DNA of 64,000 nucleotides from Allgaiera indica (GCF_900106675.1 NZ_FNOB01000002.1:268261-332260), one strand, 5' to 3'; positions 46,026 through 55,748 are shown, counted from the stretch's first letter. Numbers and translations are program-made. Notes: generated from the sequence alone by a model not told the origin.

Positions 46026-46545
46026 CGTCTTTCTCCATTGCCTTGGCTGTTGACCGGGGCAGAGGGCCCGGCCACGCGCCCCGTCGGGCGAAGATCGGCC
46101 CCGGCACGCGGCGCCGGGGCGAACAGAACCGCCCAATCCGCGATCGTCATGCCGCATTCCCCCTGAAACGAATGGCCGATGCCAATTCCCCCGGTATCGA
46201 TCTGGTATCGCCGTGGCATCGGCGTTTGTTGCATGTGGCATACCATACGCCAAGAAATTCCCCTGTCAATCGCCTTCACCGCCCGGCTGAGCGCGGTGGG
46301 GTTCAAAATAGGTCAGGAAATAAAGGCCCCAGTCAAAGGTACTTGGGATGCCAGATGCCATATGGCCTGGACCAGAACGCGGCACGGACTGTGTATCTGC
46401 GATGGGCGGCAGCGACGCGCGGCGGGCCTGCCCCCGGGTTGCCGCGCGGGGCGCAGGCGGATGTTCGCAGCCTCGACCGGCGAAGCGCGGCACGTTGCGG
46501 CCGGCGGTGCGCCCGGGCCGCGTCAGACGCCGCGCCGGCGTGGGA
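46026..46545. promoter_or_regulatory. oxc promoter region with GntR-type operator
   Basis: A 520-bp gap between the oxc start and the GntR gene end. It contains TGGCATACCA at 46236-46245, the palindrome GCCATATGGC at 46357-46366, and TGGTATCGCC at about 46203. No credible gene is seen; the open frames in it are short, Arg/Pro-rich and GC-driven. Confidence 0.6.
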
Positions 46546-47280
46546 TTAAAGGAATATGCCTTCGCTATGGGCTTCGACGTAATCGGCCAGCCCCAGCGTG
46601 TGGTCGCGGCACAGCCGCTCGGCGCGCTCGACATCGCGCGCTTCCAACGCCTCGATGATCGCCAGATGATCCTTGATCGACTGGCTGGCGCGATCGTCGC
46701 GGCCGATCGTCAGCTGGCGAATGCCGCGGACATGGACCAGGATGTTCTCGGTCATCTCGCGCAGCACGTTCGAACCGGTCAGTTCGATGATCCGCTGATG
46801 AAACCGGATGTTCGCGGTCGAATATTCCGACAGGTGGTCGGCCGGACGATGGCTTTCGTGGAACGAATTGAACAGCTCGCGCAGCTCCGCGAGCGCGGCA
46901 TCGCCGGCGTTCAGCGCCACCAGCCGCGCCGCCATCGCCTCGAGCGCGGCCCAGGCCTGGATCATCTCGATCATTTCGCGCTTGGTCTTGCGCAGCACGA
47001 TGATGCCGCGCCGCGGCACGGTGCGCACGAAGCCCTGCTGTTCCAGCATGGCGATCGCCTCGCGGATCGGCGTCCGGCTGACGGCAAGCTTTTCCGACAG
47101 CTGACGTTCATCCAGCCAGGTTTCCTCCTCCTTGCCGTAGATTTCCATGTTGATGATGGCCTGGCGCAGCGTTTCGTAGACCTTGGTCTTGAAAGTCGGC
47201 TCGGGCGCGAACGGCCGCAGCACAAGCTCGGACGTGAGTTGTTCGGCCACCGGCCAGCGTTTGCGCGACGGAGTCTTCAA
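46546..47280 (-). CDS. GntR-family (FadR/FCD) regulator of oxalate genes
   Basis: A 244-aa regulator. The N-terminal GntR winged helix (FKTKVYETLRQAIINMEIYGKEEETWLDERQLSEKLAVSRTPIREAIAMLEQQGFVRTVPRRGIIVLRKT) is followed by the FCD effector domain (MIQAWAALEAMAARLVALNAGDAALAELRELFNSFHESHR, YSTANIRFHQRIIELTGSNVLREMTENILVHVRGIRQ, HLAIIEALEARDVERAERLCRDHTLGLADYVEAHSEGIFL). I propose a TTG start at 47280 because AAGGAGG lies 7 nt upstream; an in-frame ATG at 47340 has a poorly spaced site. The likely operator is TGGCATACCA, found three times at the locus. Confidence 0.88.
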   Translation of the reverse strand: MKTPSRKRWPVAEQLTSELVLRPFAPEPTFKTKVYETLRQAIINMEIYGKEEETWLDERQLSEKLAVSRTPIREAIAMLEQQGFVRTVPRRGIIVLRKTKREMIEMIQAWAALEAMAARLVALNAGDAALAELRELFNSFHESHRPADHLSEYSTANIRFHQRIIELTGSNVLREMTENILVHVRGIRQLTIGRDDRASQSIKDHLAIIEALEARDVERAERLCRDHTLGLADYVEAHSEGIFL

Positions 47281-47393
47281 CTCGCTGCCTCCTTGTCCTT
47301 GGCGGGGGGTTGGTCTGAGTCTTGATCTGGTATTCCTCATGCCACCTATCGCATCCTTTCCGACTTTCCAAGACCGGTGCCCCGAAGCAAAGA

Positions 47394-47426
47394 CCAACCT
47401 CCCGCGGAGGGACCGCGGGAGGTTGG
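47394..47426 (-). terminator. Perfect 14-bp inverted repeat after frc copy 2
   Basis: CCAACCTCCCGCGG (47394-47407) pairs perfectly with 47413-47426 around a 5-nt loop. It lies 91 bp past the stop of the second frc gene and ~115 bp before the GntR start. No T-run follows. It may be a terminator or a stabilising mRNA hairpin between the two genes. Confidence 0.6.
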
Positions 47427-47517
47427 CGCGCGGAAATACCGGAAGAGGGATCCGGCCGCGCCACGGACTCGAGACCCGCCCCGCCGTGAAGGGCCGGACG
47501 GAGGCGCGGCGCCGGGC

Positions 47518-48768
47518 TCAGACGGCCTTGGCCTCGTGCATCTCGGCGATTTCGGCGTCGCTGTAGCCCAGCCCCGCCAGAACCTCGTCGGTATGTTCCC
47601 CAAGCAGCGGCGAGGGCTTGATGTCGATCTGCAGCCCCGAGAATTTGATCGGGCTGCCGACGGTCAGGTACTTGCCCAGCTTGGGGTGCGGTACCTCGAC
47701 GATCGAACCGCTCTTGCGCAGGGATTCGTCCTCGGCCAGCTCCTTCATCGACAGGACCGGAGAGCAGGGGATGTCATATTTGCGCAGGATGTCGACGGCC
47801 TCATACTTGGTCTTGTCGGCCAGCCATTCCTCGATCGTGGCGAAGATGTCGAAGATCTTGTCCTGACGCGCCTGGGCGGTGGTGTAGGCGGGGTCGGTCT
47901 TCCATTCCGGCTTGCCGATGGCGTCGCAGATCGGGTCCCATGCATGGCCCTGGACGGTGAAGTAGATGTAGGCGTTGGGATCGCTCTGCCAGCCCTTGCA
48001 TTTCAGCACCCATCCCGGCTGACCGCCGCCGCCGGCATTGCCGCCGCGCGGCACCACATCGGTGAATTCACCATGCGGATATTGCGGGTATTCCTCCAGA
48101 TAACCGACCGCCTCCAGGCGCTGCTGGTCGCGCAGCTTCACCCGGCACAGGTTCAGAACGGCGTCCTGCATCGACACGGCGACCTTCTGGCCCTGACCGG
48201 TCTGGCTGCGCTGCACCAGCGCGGTGAGAATGCCGATCGCCAGATGCATGCCGGTGTTGCTGTCGCCCAGCGCCGCGCCGCTGACCGTGGGCGGACCGTC
48301 CCAGAACCCCGTGGTCGAGGCCGCCCCGCCGGCACATTGCGCCACGTTCTCGTAGACCTTCAGATCCTCGTAATGATGACCTTCCGAGAAGCCCTTGACC
48401 GAGGCCACGATCATGCCGGGGTTCAGCTCGTGGATATGCTCCCAGCCAAACCCCATCCGGTCCAGCGCGCCGGGGCCGAAATTCTCGACCAGCACGTCGC
48501 TTTCCTTGATCAGCTTGGTCAGCACCTCCTTGCCCTGGGGCGTCTTGGTGTTGAGCGTCAGCGAGCGCTTGTTCGAATTCAACATCGTGAAATAGAGCGC
48601 ATCCGCATCTGCGACATGGCGCAGCTGGCTGCGCGTCACGTCGCCAGAGCCGGGTCGCTCGACCTTGATCACGTCGGCCCCGAACCAGGCCAGCATCTGG
48701 GTGCAGGCCGGCCCCGCCTGCACATGCGTGAAGTCGATGATCTTGATCCCTTCGAGTGGTTTTCCCAT
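47518..48768 (-). CDS. frc: Formyl-CoA:oxalate CoA-transferase (copy 2)
   Basis: A second class III CoA-transferase, 416 aa from ATG 48768 ([43 protein letters not shown]), with GGGAGA upstream. The catalytic Asp is at exactly residue 169 ([11 protein letters not shown]) and the glycine loop GGGGQPG is at 246-252, both as in the known Frc. It is closer to the textbook enzyme than copy 1. It follows the PAS gene by 68 bp on the same strand. Confidence 0.93.
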   Translation of the reverse strand: MGKPLEGIKIIDFTHVQAGPACTQMLAWFGADVIKVERPGSGDVTRSQLRHVADADALYFTMLNSNKRSLTLNTKTPQGKEVLTKLIKESDVLVENFGPGALDRMGFGWEHIHELNPGMIVASVKGFSEGHHYEDLKVYENVAQCAGGAASTTGFWDGPPTVSGAALGDSNTGMHLAIGILTALVQRSQTGQGQKVAVSMQDAVLNLCRVKLRDQQRLEAVGYLEEYPQYPHGEFTDVVPRGGNAGGGGQPGWVLKCKGWQSDPNAYIYFTVQGHAWDPICDAIGKPEWKTDPAYTTAQARQDKIFDIFATIEEWLADKTKYEAVDILRKYDIPCSPVLSMKELAEDESLRKSGSIVEVPHPKLGKYLTVGSPIKFSGLQIDIKPSPLLGEHTDEVLAGLGYSDAEIAEMHEAKAV

Positions 48769-48836
48769 GGCGATAGTCTCCCTCTTATACAAAGTCGCCT
48801 TCTCGGTCCGGCGGCACCTCCGCCGAACCCCGAGCC

Positions 48837-49274
48837 TCAGTTTCCAATGCCCTCGCGGGCCTCGAGCGTCTTGAGTTTCGCCTTCAGCGTGCGCTCTTCC
48901 TGCCAGCGCTCCGTCTCGTCGCGCACGATCGCGACGATCTGTTCGACCTTCCCCGCGCCGTCGCGCAACAGCGTGACGGTGAAGGCGATCGACAGGCTTC
49001 GGCCGTCACGGTGCAGTGCCGGCACACGCAGCAGCGTGGCGCCATAGCGGGTGACGCCGGTCTCCATCGTGACGCGGTAGCCCGCCCAGTGGCGGGCGCG
49101 AAATCGTTCGGGCGTGATCAGGTCCAGGGTCTGGCCCAGGGCTTCGTCGCGGGTGAAGCCGAAGATCCGTGTCGCGGCGGCATTCCACAGCACGATCACC
49201 CCCGAGGCGTCGGACGCAATGACAGCATCCCCCGCCTCCTCGACCAGTTGCCGAAAATCGATCTCTGTCGCCAT
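48837..49274 (-). CDS. PAS-domain protein in the oxalate locus
   Basis: A 145-aa protein that is nearly all one PAS/PAC domain ([133 protein letters not shown]). No output domain follows. I chose ATG 49274 with GGGAGGAT upstream. It heads the minus-strand unit PAS-frc2-GntR, with TGGCATACCA 101 bp upstream. Single-PAS proteins of this type may sense redox state or a small ligand. Confidence 0.85.
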   Translation of the reverse strand: MATEIDFRQLVEEAGDAVIASDASGVIVLWNAAATRIFGFTRDEALGQTLDLITPERFRARHWAGYRVTMETGVTRYGATLLRVPALHRDGRSLSIAFTVTLLRDGAGKVEQIVAIVRDETERWQEERTLKAKLKTLEAREGIGN

Positions 49275-49916
49275 CTCGATCCTCCCATTCGCGCGGCAGG
49301 CCCTCGCCCGCCCTCGCGCCCGGCGCGCGCCCCCAGATGGACGGGACACCGCGGCATTTTTCACTAATGGCATCTGGCATACCACTGGCAGGCATGTCAA
49401 GAAGCTCCGGATCGTGCGGCCGCATCCGAACGTGCGGTCCCCCCAAATCATTGGATAGAGGTGCGGCGGGAATGAAACCGCGTCCGAGGTCATTTCGGCC
49501 ACCGAATCAGGCCGGTTTGAAAAATGCGTCGTTCAGCCCACCTTCCGCGTCATGGACAGGAGCTAAATTCAAAAAATCAGATATGACTATAGTTATTTAT
49601 CAAGGCTTTGAGAAAATACGAATCGCAGAGAATTGCCCTGCCAATTCGGCGTTTTGGAAAAAGAAAAAACAAAAAGTCTTGAGAATATAAAACAAGCGCT
49701 TATCCGCTGAACTCTCGTGAAATCCCCCGATCCGGCACGCTGTATTCGGCTCCCCGACCGCGCCGTGGCCCGCGAGTCTTCGGGGCATGGATCAGGTATC
49801 GCCGCGCCGCCGGATACCCTCATGTGAGGAAAATTGTTTACATTGTCTCTGGCATACCAAATACTTTACGCCAGGAAATGTGTTGCATCACATTTGCAAC
49901 AGGGAGGAGAGGCAAT
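49275..49916. promoter_or_regulatory. Divergent PAS/oxlT control region with two GntR-type operators
   Basis: A 642-bp region between divergent units. TGGCATACCA occurs at 49375-49384 (near the PAS gene) and at 49850-49859 (58 bp before oxlT). The middle (about 49560-49700) is unusually AT-rich for this genome, which suggests promoters or possibly acquired DNA. No credible gene is seen. Confidence 0.6.
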
Positions 49917-51230
49917 ATGTCTATGAACGCGTCTGGCGCGACCAGAAGGCAACCGGTCAACCGGTGGATGCAGCTGACGTTTGGCGTCATCTGCATGATC
50001 TTAATCGCGAACCTGCAATACGGCTGGACGCTGTTCGTCCACCCGATGGCCAAGGCGACGGGCTGGGATGTCGCGGCCATCCAGGTCGCCTTCAGCATCT
50101 TCGTCGCCCTCGAGACCTGGCTGACGCCGGTCGAGGGCTGGATCGCCGACACGCTTGGGCCCGACCGCGGCCCGAAGCTGGTGATCGGCGTGGGCGGGCT
50201 GTTCGTCGCGCTCGGCTGGATCGTCAATTCCTACGCGACATCGCTGGGAATGCTTTACCTGGGGGCGACGTTCTCGGGGATCGGTGGCGGCGCGGTCTAC
50301 GCGACCTGCGTCGGCAATGCGGTGAAATGGTTCCCCGACCGGCGCGGCCTGGCCGTCGGGCTGACGGCGGCCGGCTTTGGCGCCGGCTCGATCCTGACGG
50401 TGATCCCGATCCGCATGATGATCGCCTCCTCGGGGTATGCGTCGACCTTCTTCTGGTTCGGGCTGATCCAGGGGGCGATCATCATCGCCATGGCGATGAC
50501 GATGCGCTTCCCCTTCCCCGGCGAGGCACCCGAGGTCGGCACCTCCACATTGCCGCAAAGCTCGGTCAGCCTGTCGCCGAAGGAGATGTTGAAGACCCCC
50601 ACCTTCTGGGTGCTTTACCTGATGTTCGTGATGATTTCGGCGGGCGGGCTGATGGCGGCGGCGCAGATCGCGCTGATCGCCAACAACTACGGCGTCTCCA
50701 ACGAGGTGCTGATCTTCGGCGCACCGACACTGACCGTGGTGTTGATCGTCGACGGCCTGGCCAATGGCGGCGCGCGGCCATTGTTCGGCTGGCTGTCGGA
50801 CAAGATCGGGCGCGAAAACACGATGGCGGTGGCCTTCAGCTTGGGCGCGATCGCCTTCTGGCTGCTGGCCAATGTCGGCACCAGCCCCTGGGCCTTCGTC
50901 TTCAGCGCGGCGCTGATCTTCTTCACCTGGGGCGAGATCTTCAGCTTGTTTCCCTCGACCTGCACCGATTCCTTCGGCCAGGGTTACGCGACGACGAATG
51001 CCAGTTTCCTGTACACCGCAAAGGGCCTGTCGGCCTTCCTGGTGCCGCTGGCCAACGTCATCAAAACGGCGACCGGCAGCTGGCACGCGGTCTTCGTGAT
51101 CTCGGCCTTGATGTATGTGGCGGTGGTGCTGCTGGCGCTCTTCGTGCTCAAGCCGATGCGCAAGGGCCTGATCGATGAGCGCAACCGCTCTGCCGCGCCG
51201 CATGTTGTGGGCGCCGCACCCGCCGAGTAG
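49917..51230 (+). CDS. oxlT: OxlT-like oxalate/formate antiporter (MFS)
   Basis: A 437-aa major-facilitator protein with twelve hydrophobic segments, MFS loop motif NAVKWFPDRRGLAVGLT, and the oxalate:formate antiporter family style. Arg287 (LANGGARPLFGWLSDKIGR) and Lys369 (NASFLYTAKGLSAF) fall where OxlT has its substrate-binding Arg272 and Lys355, with almost the same spacing. I chose ATG 49917, preceded by GGGAGGAGAGG; the open frame to 49824 lies in promoter DNA. It is divergent from the PAS-frc2-GntR unit and would import oxalate in exchange for formate. Confidence 0.88.
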   Translation: MSMNASGATRRQPVNRWMQLTFGVICMILIANLQYGWTLFVHPMAKATGWDVAAIQVAFSIFVALETWLTPVEGWIADTLGPDRGPKLVIGVGGLFVALGWIVNSYATSLGMLYLGATFSGIGGGAVYATCVGNAVKWFPDRRGLAVGLTAAGFGAGSILTVIPIRMMIASSGYASTFFWFGLIQGAIIIAMAMTMRFPFPGEAPEVGTSTLPQSSVSLSPKEMLKTPTFWVLYLMFVMISAGGLMAAAQIALIANNYGVSNEVLIFGAPTLTVVLIVDGLANGGARPLFGWLSDKIGRENTMAVAFSLGAIAFWLLANVGTSPWAFVFSAALIFFTWGEIFSLFPSTCTDSFGQGYATTNASFLYTAKGLSAFLVPLANVIKTATGSWHAVFVISALMYVAVVLLALFVLKPMRKGLIDERNRSAAPHVVGAAPAE

Positions 51231-51307
51231 CGCGACCGCCGCGCTTCCGCCGGGAGGAAGGACAGGACCGTATCTTGCCTTCTTTCCAGCGGAAGAAACG
51301 CCGGGAG

Positions 51308-51329
51308 GGGGGCGGCAGAGTCCGCCCCC
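51308..51329. terminator. Hairpin between convergent oxlT and RND genes
   Basis: GGGGGCGG (51308-51315) and CCGCCCCC (51322-51329) form an 8-bp stem with a CAGAGT loop between the two convergent genes. It probably acts as a bidirectional terminator. Confidence 0.6.
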
Positions 51330-51340
51330 GCGCCTCGTCG

Positions 51341-54300
51341 TCAGGACACGTCCCTGCGCCGCGCCCCACGCTGCCAGCGGAAATAGATCAGCGGAATGAC
51401 GAACAGCGTCAGCGCGGTCGAGGCCAGCGCCCCGAAGATCAGCGAAATCGCCAGCCCGCCGAACACCGGATCCGAGACCATGATCGCCGAGCCGAAGATG
51501 ATCGCCAGCGCGGTCAGCAGGATCGGCCGCAACCGCACCGCTCCGGCCTCCAGCACCGCGTCTTCCAGCGCCAGGCCCTCCTTGCGGCGGGCGATGATGA
51601 AATCGATCAGCAGCAGTGAATTGCGCACCACGATCCCGGCCAGCGCGATCACCCCGATCATCGAGGTCGCGGTGAACGGCTGATGCGTCAACCAATGCCC
51701 GGGGAACACCCCGATCAGCGTCAGCGGGATCGCCCCCATCACCACCACCGGCATGAAGAACGACCGGTAATACCCAACCAGCAAAAGGTAAATCAGCAAA
51801 AGCGCCACGATGAACGCGGCCCCGAGATCGCGAAAGACATTCAATGTCAGCCGCATCTCGCCCAGCCACATCAGGCTGTAATGGCGAAGGTCCTTCGCCT
51901 GGCTGGGCAGGAAGCCGAGGTTGCCCACCCGCAGGTGCTGGCCATCTGCCAGCTTCATGCCCGACAGCCGCTGGGTCAGGGCGATCACGCCATAGACGGG
52001 GCTAGAGCGCAGCATCTCGCCGGTGACATAGACCACCGGGTGCTGGTCGCGGGTATAGATCGGCTGATCGGCGGTGACCTTGCTAACATGGGCGATAGTG
52101 CTCAGCGGCACCGGCTTGCCCGCCGCATTGGGCAGCGTGATCGCCGCCAGCGCGCCGCCGTCGCTGCGGGCTGGCCGCGGCAGGCGCAGGATGATCGGCT
52201 CGGGCGTGCGGGAATGGTTGGAATGGATCGCACCGACCGTTTCACCGGCGAAATAGGCCCTGATCGCCGCCGCCACGCTGCCCGGCGCGAACCCCGCCAT
52301 CGCGGCGGCCTTCTGGTCGATAGTGACGCGGTATTCGGTCACCGGCCGGTTCACGGAATCGTCGACGTTGATCATGCCGTATTCGTTCGGATAGAAGGTC
52401 TTTCGCAGCTTTTCCGCAATCTTGCGCAGCGTCCCGTAGGCCGGCCCGTAAAGCGCCGCCATCATCTGCGACCGAACCGGCGGACCCGGCGGTGTTTCCA
52501 GCAGCTTGATGCGGGTGTCGGGGAAGGCCTTCCTCACCGGATCGAGGCGCGCGAATATCTGTTCGGCGATCGCGTGCGATCCGACATCGCGGTCGTGCTT
52601 GTTGACCAGGTTCACCCGGATCTGGGCGAAATTGCTGCCCGCCCGGGCCGCGTCACCGCGCACAAGGGCCGCGAAATCCTCGGGCGCGGCCTGCCCCAGG
52701 AAGGTCTGGTAATTCGTGACATAGCGGTCCTGGCCCAGCATCGCGCCGATCCGGTCGGCAACCCGCGCGGTGTCTTCCAGCGCGGTGCCCGCGGGGGCGT
52801 CGATCTCCAGCAGGAAGGTGTTTACGTTGTCATCGGGCAGCATCTTGAGGCTGACCCCCAGCGCCGACAGCGGCCCGTTCACGCCGCTTGGGCGGATGAA
52901 CTGCCAGGCCGGTTGCAGCATCACCGCAAACAGCATCGCCACGACCGCGCCCATGAACATCCAGCGCTTGCGCGACGAGCGCAGCAGCGGCCGGAAGAGG
53001 TGCAGATAGGCATCTCGCAGGCGGTCGCGGGGGGCTTCGCCGCGTTCTTCCATGGTGGCGCTTTCGGCCTCGTCCATGACGCGCAGGGACTTCCGACGCA
53101 GCCAGCGGTAGGCGATGAAGGGCACCACCGAATAGGCGATGAACAGCGAGGCCAGCATCGCGATCGGCGCGTTGAACGGGATCGGCATCATGAAGGGCCC
53201 CATCATCCCGGTCACGAAGGCCATCGGGATCAGCGCCAGGATCACCGCCAGCGTCGCGACGATGGTGGGGCGGCCGATCTCATCGGCGGCGGCGACAAGC
53301 AGACGGCTGAGGTTGCGCTGCGGGTGGTGATGCAGGTGGCGGTGGATGTTCTCGATCACCACGATGCTGTCATCGACCAGAAGCCCCAGCGACAGGATCA
53401 GCGCGAACAGCGTGATGCGGTTGATGCTTTGCCCCGCCACCCAGCCGACGCCGAGCACGATGAACAGGATCAGCGGGATCGACAGCGCCACGACCGAGGC
53501 CTCTCTCCAGCCCAGGAACACCAGAAGGATTGCCACCACCGCCGCGATCGAGATGCCCAGATGTTCGATCAGCGTGTTGACCGCGTCATTGGCGGTGGCG
53601 CCGTCGTTGCGCGTGACGGTCAGATGCATCCCCTGCGGCAAAGCGTTGGCTTCGACCCGCTTCAGCTTGGCCAGCACCGCGTCGGCCACCTGCACCCCGT
53701 TGGTGCCCTTCTTGCGTGCCAGCGTCAGCGTAACCGCCGGTGCCTGCACCCCGACGGCGGCCGCCCTGCCCGCGCCATCCACCCCCGCCTTGCCAAACGC
53801 AAAGAAGGACCGTTCATCGGCATTGGCGGGCCCCGTGGTCACCGTCGCCACCTCGCGCATGAAGACCGGGTTGCCACCCCGCACCGCGACCACCAGATTG
53901 CCGACATCGGCGGCATTGCCCAGCGCCGCGGTCACGCGGATCGGATGCGCGATGCCCTGATCCACCATATGGCCGGCGGGCAGCGTGACATTGGCGCCCT
54001 CGATCGCGCGCGCCACCGCCGCCGGGCTAAGGCCGTAGCCCGCCAGGCGAGCGGGATCCAGCCGCACCCGCACCGCCCGTTCCGACGCGCCCTGGACACC
54101 GGTCTTGCCCACCCCGGGCACATTGCGCAACTGATCCAGCAGATGCAGCGCCACGCTGCGCAGGCTGTCGGGCGTGGCATCGGCAGAGCTGAGCGTCAGC
54201 GTCACGATCGGCACGTCATAAAGGCTGAGCAGCTGGATCAGCGGCTGGCGTGCCCCGGCGGGCAGGCGCATGATGTTGCTGTTGACCTGGTTGTAGACCT

Positions 54301-54655
54301 TGACGAGGCTGCGTTCCTCGTCCGCGCCGACGTCGAAACGCACGGTGACGGTGGCGCTGTCGTCGCGGGCGGTGCCATAGGTATGATCCACCTCCGACAG
54401 CGAACCCATCAGCGCCTCGAGCGGGCGCACCACCTGGTTGAGCATCTCCTGCGCGTTGCTGCCCGGGCGCTGGACGGTGATGTTGACCACCGGCACCACG
54501 ATATCGGGGTTGTAGGTGCGCGGCGTGAAGCTGACCGCCATCAGCCCGAACAGCGTGGTGGCGATCATGATCAGCGGTGTCAGTTTCGAATGCAGAAAGG
54601 TCTGCGCGAACTTCCCGGCAAAGCCCGGGCGGGCTCTTTTCCCGATCTCAGCCAC
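51341..54655 (-). CDS. RND efflux transporter permease
   Basis: A 1104-aa inner-membrane RND pump with the usual twelve membrane helices and two large periplasmic loops. The N-terminus (LTPLIMIATTLFGLMAVSFTPRTYNPDIVVPVVNITVQRPGSNAQEMLNQVVRPLEALM) and the proton-relay motif in TM4 (LGLLVDDSIVVIENIHRHLHHHPQ) are clear. It continues from the membrane-fusion gene with an 8-bp overlap, so the pair forms one operon. The substrate cannot be told; no TolC-type gene is in the window. It is slightly longer than AcrB (~1050). Confidence 0.95.
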   Translation of the reverse strand: MAEIGKRARPGFAGKFAQTFLHSKLTPLIMIATTLFGLMAVSFTPRTYNPDIVVPVVNITVQRPGSNAQEMLNQVVRPLEALMGSLSEVDHTYGTARDDSATVTVRFDVGADEERSLVKVYNQVNSNIMRLPAGARQPLIQLLSLYDVPIVTLTLSSADATPDSLRSVALHLLDQLRNVPGVGKTGVQGASERAVRVRLDPARLAGYGLSPAAVARAIEGANVTLPAGHMVDQGIAHPIRVTAALGNAADVGNLVVAVRGGNPVFMREVATVTTGPANADERSFFAFGKAGVDGAGRAAAVGVQAPAVTLTLARKKGTNGVQVADAVLAKLKRVEANALPQGMHLTVTRNDGATANDAVNTLIEHLGISIAAVVAILLVFLGWREASVVALSIPLILFIVLGVGWVAGQSINRITLFALILSLGLLVDDSIVVIENIHRHLHHHPQRNLSRLLVAAADEIGRPTIVATLAVILALIPMAFVTGMMGPFMMPIPFNAPIAMLASLFIAYSVVPFIAYRWLRRKSLRVMDEAESATMEERGEAPRDRLRDAYLHLFRPLLRSSRKRWMFMGAVVAMLFAVMLQPAWQFIRPSGVNGPLSALGVSLKMLPDDNVNTFLLEIDAPAGTALEDTARVADRIGAMLGQDRYVTNYQTFLGQAAPEDFAALVRGDAARAGSNFAQIRVNLVNKHDRDVGSHAIAEQIFARLDPVRKAFPDTRIKLLETPPGPPVRSQMMAALYGPAYGTLRKIAEKLRKTFYPNEYGMINVDDSVNRPVTEYRVTIDQKAAAMAGFAPGSVAAAIRAYFAGETVGAIHSNHSRTPEPIILRLPRPARSDGGALAAITLPNAAGKPVPLSTIAHVSKVTADQPIYTRDQHPVVYVTGEMLRSSPVYGVIALTQRLSGMKLADGQHLRVGNLGFLPSQAKDLRHYSLMWLGEMRLTLNVFRDLGAAFIVALLLIYLLLVGYYRSFFMPVVVMGAIPLTLIGVFPGHWLTHQPFTATSMIGVIALAGIVVRNSLLLIDFIIARRKEGLALEDAVLEAGAVRLRPILLTALAIIFGSAIMVSDPVFGGLAISLIFGALASTALTLFVIPLIYFRWQRGARRRDVS

Positions 54656-55748
54656 GGTCCGTCCCTTTCGCCGCCGAGGCCGCGATCGGCGCGGCGTTCG
54701 TCAGCCCCGGGGGCGGCGCGACGATCACCTTTTCGCCCGCCGCCAGACCCGCGACCACCGCCACCTTATCGCCCTGCCGCGCGCCGGTACGCACCAGACG
54801 GAAATGGGCGCGCCCGTCCCGCCCCGCGACGAAGACACCCAGCAGTCCCGCGCGCCGCACCAGCGCCGCCGCCGGCACCGCCAGCACATGGGTGCCGCCG
54901 ACCGTCAGGCCGACCTCGGCATAGGCGCCGAACGGCAGTTGGGTCGTGGCCTGCAGGCGCATCTCGATCAGATGGGTATGGGTGGCGGGATCGGCGCTGG
55001 CGTCGGTCACGGTGATCACCGCCGGCCAGGTCTTGCCGTCGACGCTGATGCTGGCCCGGTCGCCCGGTTTCAGCGCGGCAAAGACTTCGGGGCCGACCTG
55101 GGCCTTGATCTTCGGCGTGCGGCCCGCGATCACCGCCACGGGCGTCCCGCCACCGACGACATCGCCGGCATCGACCAGTTTCTTGGCCACGATCCCCGCG
55201 AACGGCGCCTTGACGCGCGCATAGGTCAGGTTGTTCCTCGCGTTCGACAGCGCCGATTGCGCCGCCGAAACCGCAGCCTGGGCGGTCAGATAGCTGCGGT
55301 GCACCGATTGATACTGCTGCTGCGACGCCGCCTTGGTGTGATATAGCTGGCGATAGCGCTTGTCGCTGGCCGCCGCCTCATCCAAAATCGCCTGCTGGCT
55401 GGCCAGATTGGCCTGCGCCTGGGTAAGCTGCGCCTGGGCGTTGGTCAGGCCAATCTCGGCGATCAGATCGCCGGCCTTCACGGCGCTGCCCGCATGCACC
55501 GCGACCCGGCTCACCCGCCCGCCATCGCGCGACGCCAGCGTCGCCACCTTGACCGCGCTGACCGAGCCCGGCACCTGCACGATCCGGGGCCAGTCCCGCG
55601 CAACCGCCGCCGCCACCCGCACCGCGATGGGCCGGACATCGGCCGCCCGCGCCGTATCGGGCCTGGTCACCCCCGCCGCAAGCTGAAGGGAGGCCAGGCC
55701 GAGGATGAATATCGGCAAAAAACGGATCGTGGCACTGCGTATGGTCAA
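54648..55748 (-). CDS. Efflux RND periplasmic membrane-fusion protein
   Basis: A 366-aa HlyD/AcrA-type adaptor. A signal peptide (IRFLPIFILGLASLQLAAGV) is followed by the barrel-sandwich lipoyl halves (VPGSVSAVKVATLASRDGGRVSRVAVHAGSAVKAGDLIAEI and NNLTYARVKAPFAGIVAKKLVDAGDVVGGGTPVAVIAG), a coiled-coil hairpin between them (ANLASQQAILDEAAASDKRYRQLYHTKAASQQQYQSVHRSYLTAQAAVSAAQSALS) and beta-barrel parts. It has no lipobox. It is the first gene of the efflux operon. Confidence 0.93.
   Translation of the reverse strand: MTIRSATIRFLPIFILGLASLQLAAGVTRPDTARAADVRPIAVRVAAAVARDWPRIVQVPGSVSAVKVATLASRDGGRVSRVAVHAGSAVKAGDLIAEIGLTNAQAQLTQAQANLASQQAILDEAAASDKRYRQLYHTKAASQQQYQSVHRSYLTAQAAVSAAQSALSNARNNLTYARVKAPFAGIVAKKLVDAGDVVGGGTPVAVIAGRTPKIKAQVGPEVFAALKPGDRASISVDGKTWPAVITVTDASADPATHTHLIEMRLQATTQLPFGAYAEVGLTVGGTHVLAVPAAALVRRAGLLGVFVAGRDGRAHFRLVRTGARQGDKVAVVAGLAAGEKVIVAPPPGLTNAAPIAASAAKGTDRG

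Noticed and set aside
49503..49823. AT-rich stretch considered as a small acquired gene or RNA
   Set aside because: Open frames are short with no start signal, and the stretch is better explained as promoter DNA of the divergent oxalate units.
51683..55015. 1110-codon plus-strand open frame
   Set aside because: It is His/Arg/Gln-rich and lies antisense to the RND pump and its adaptor, which are clear.
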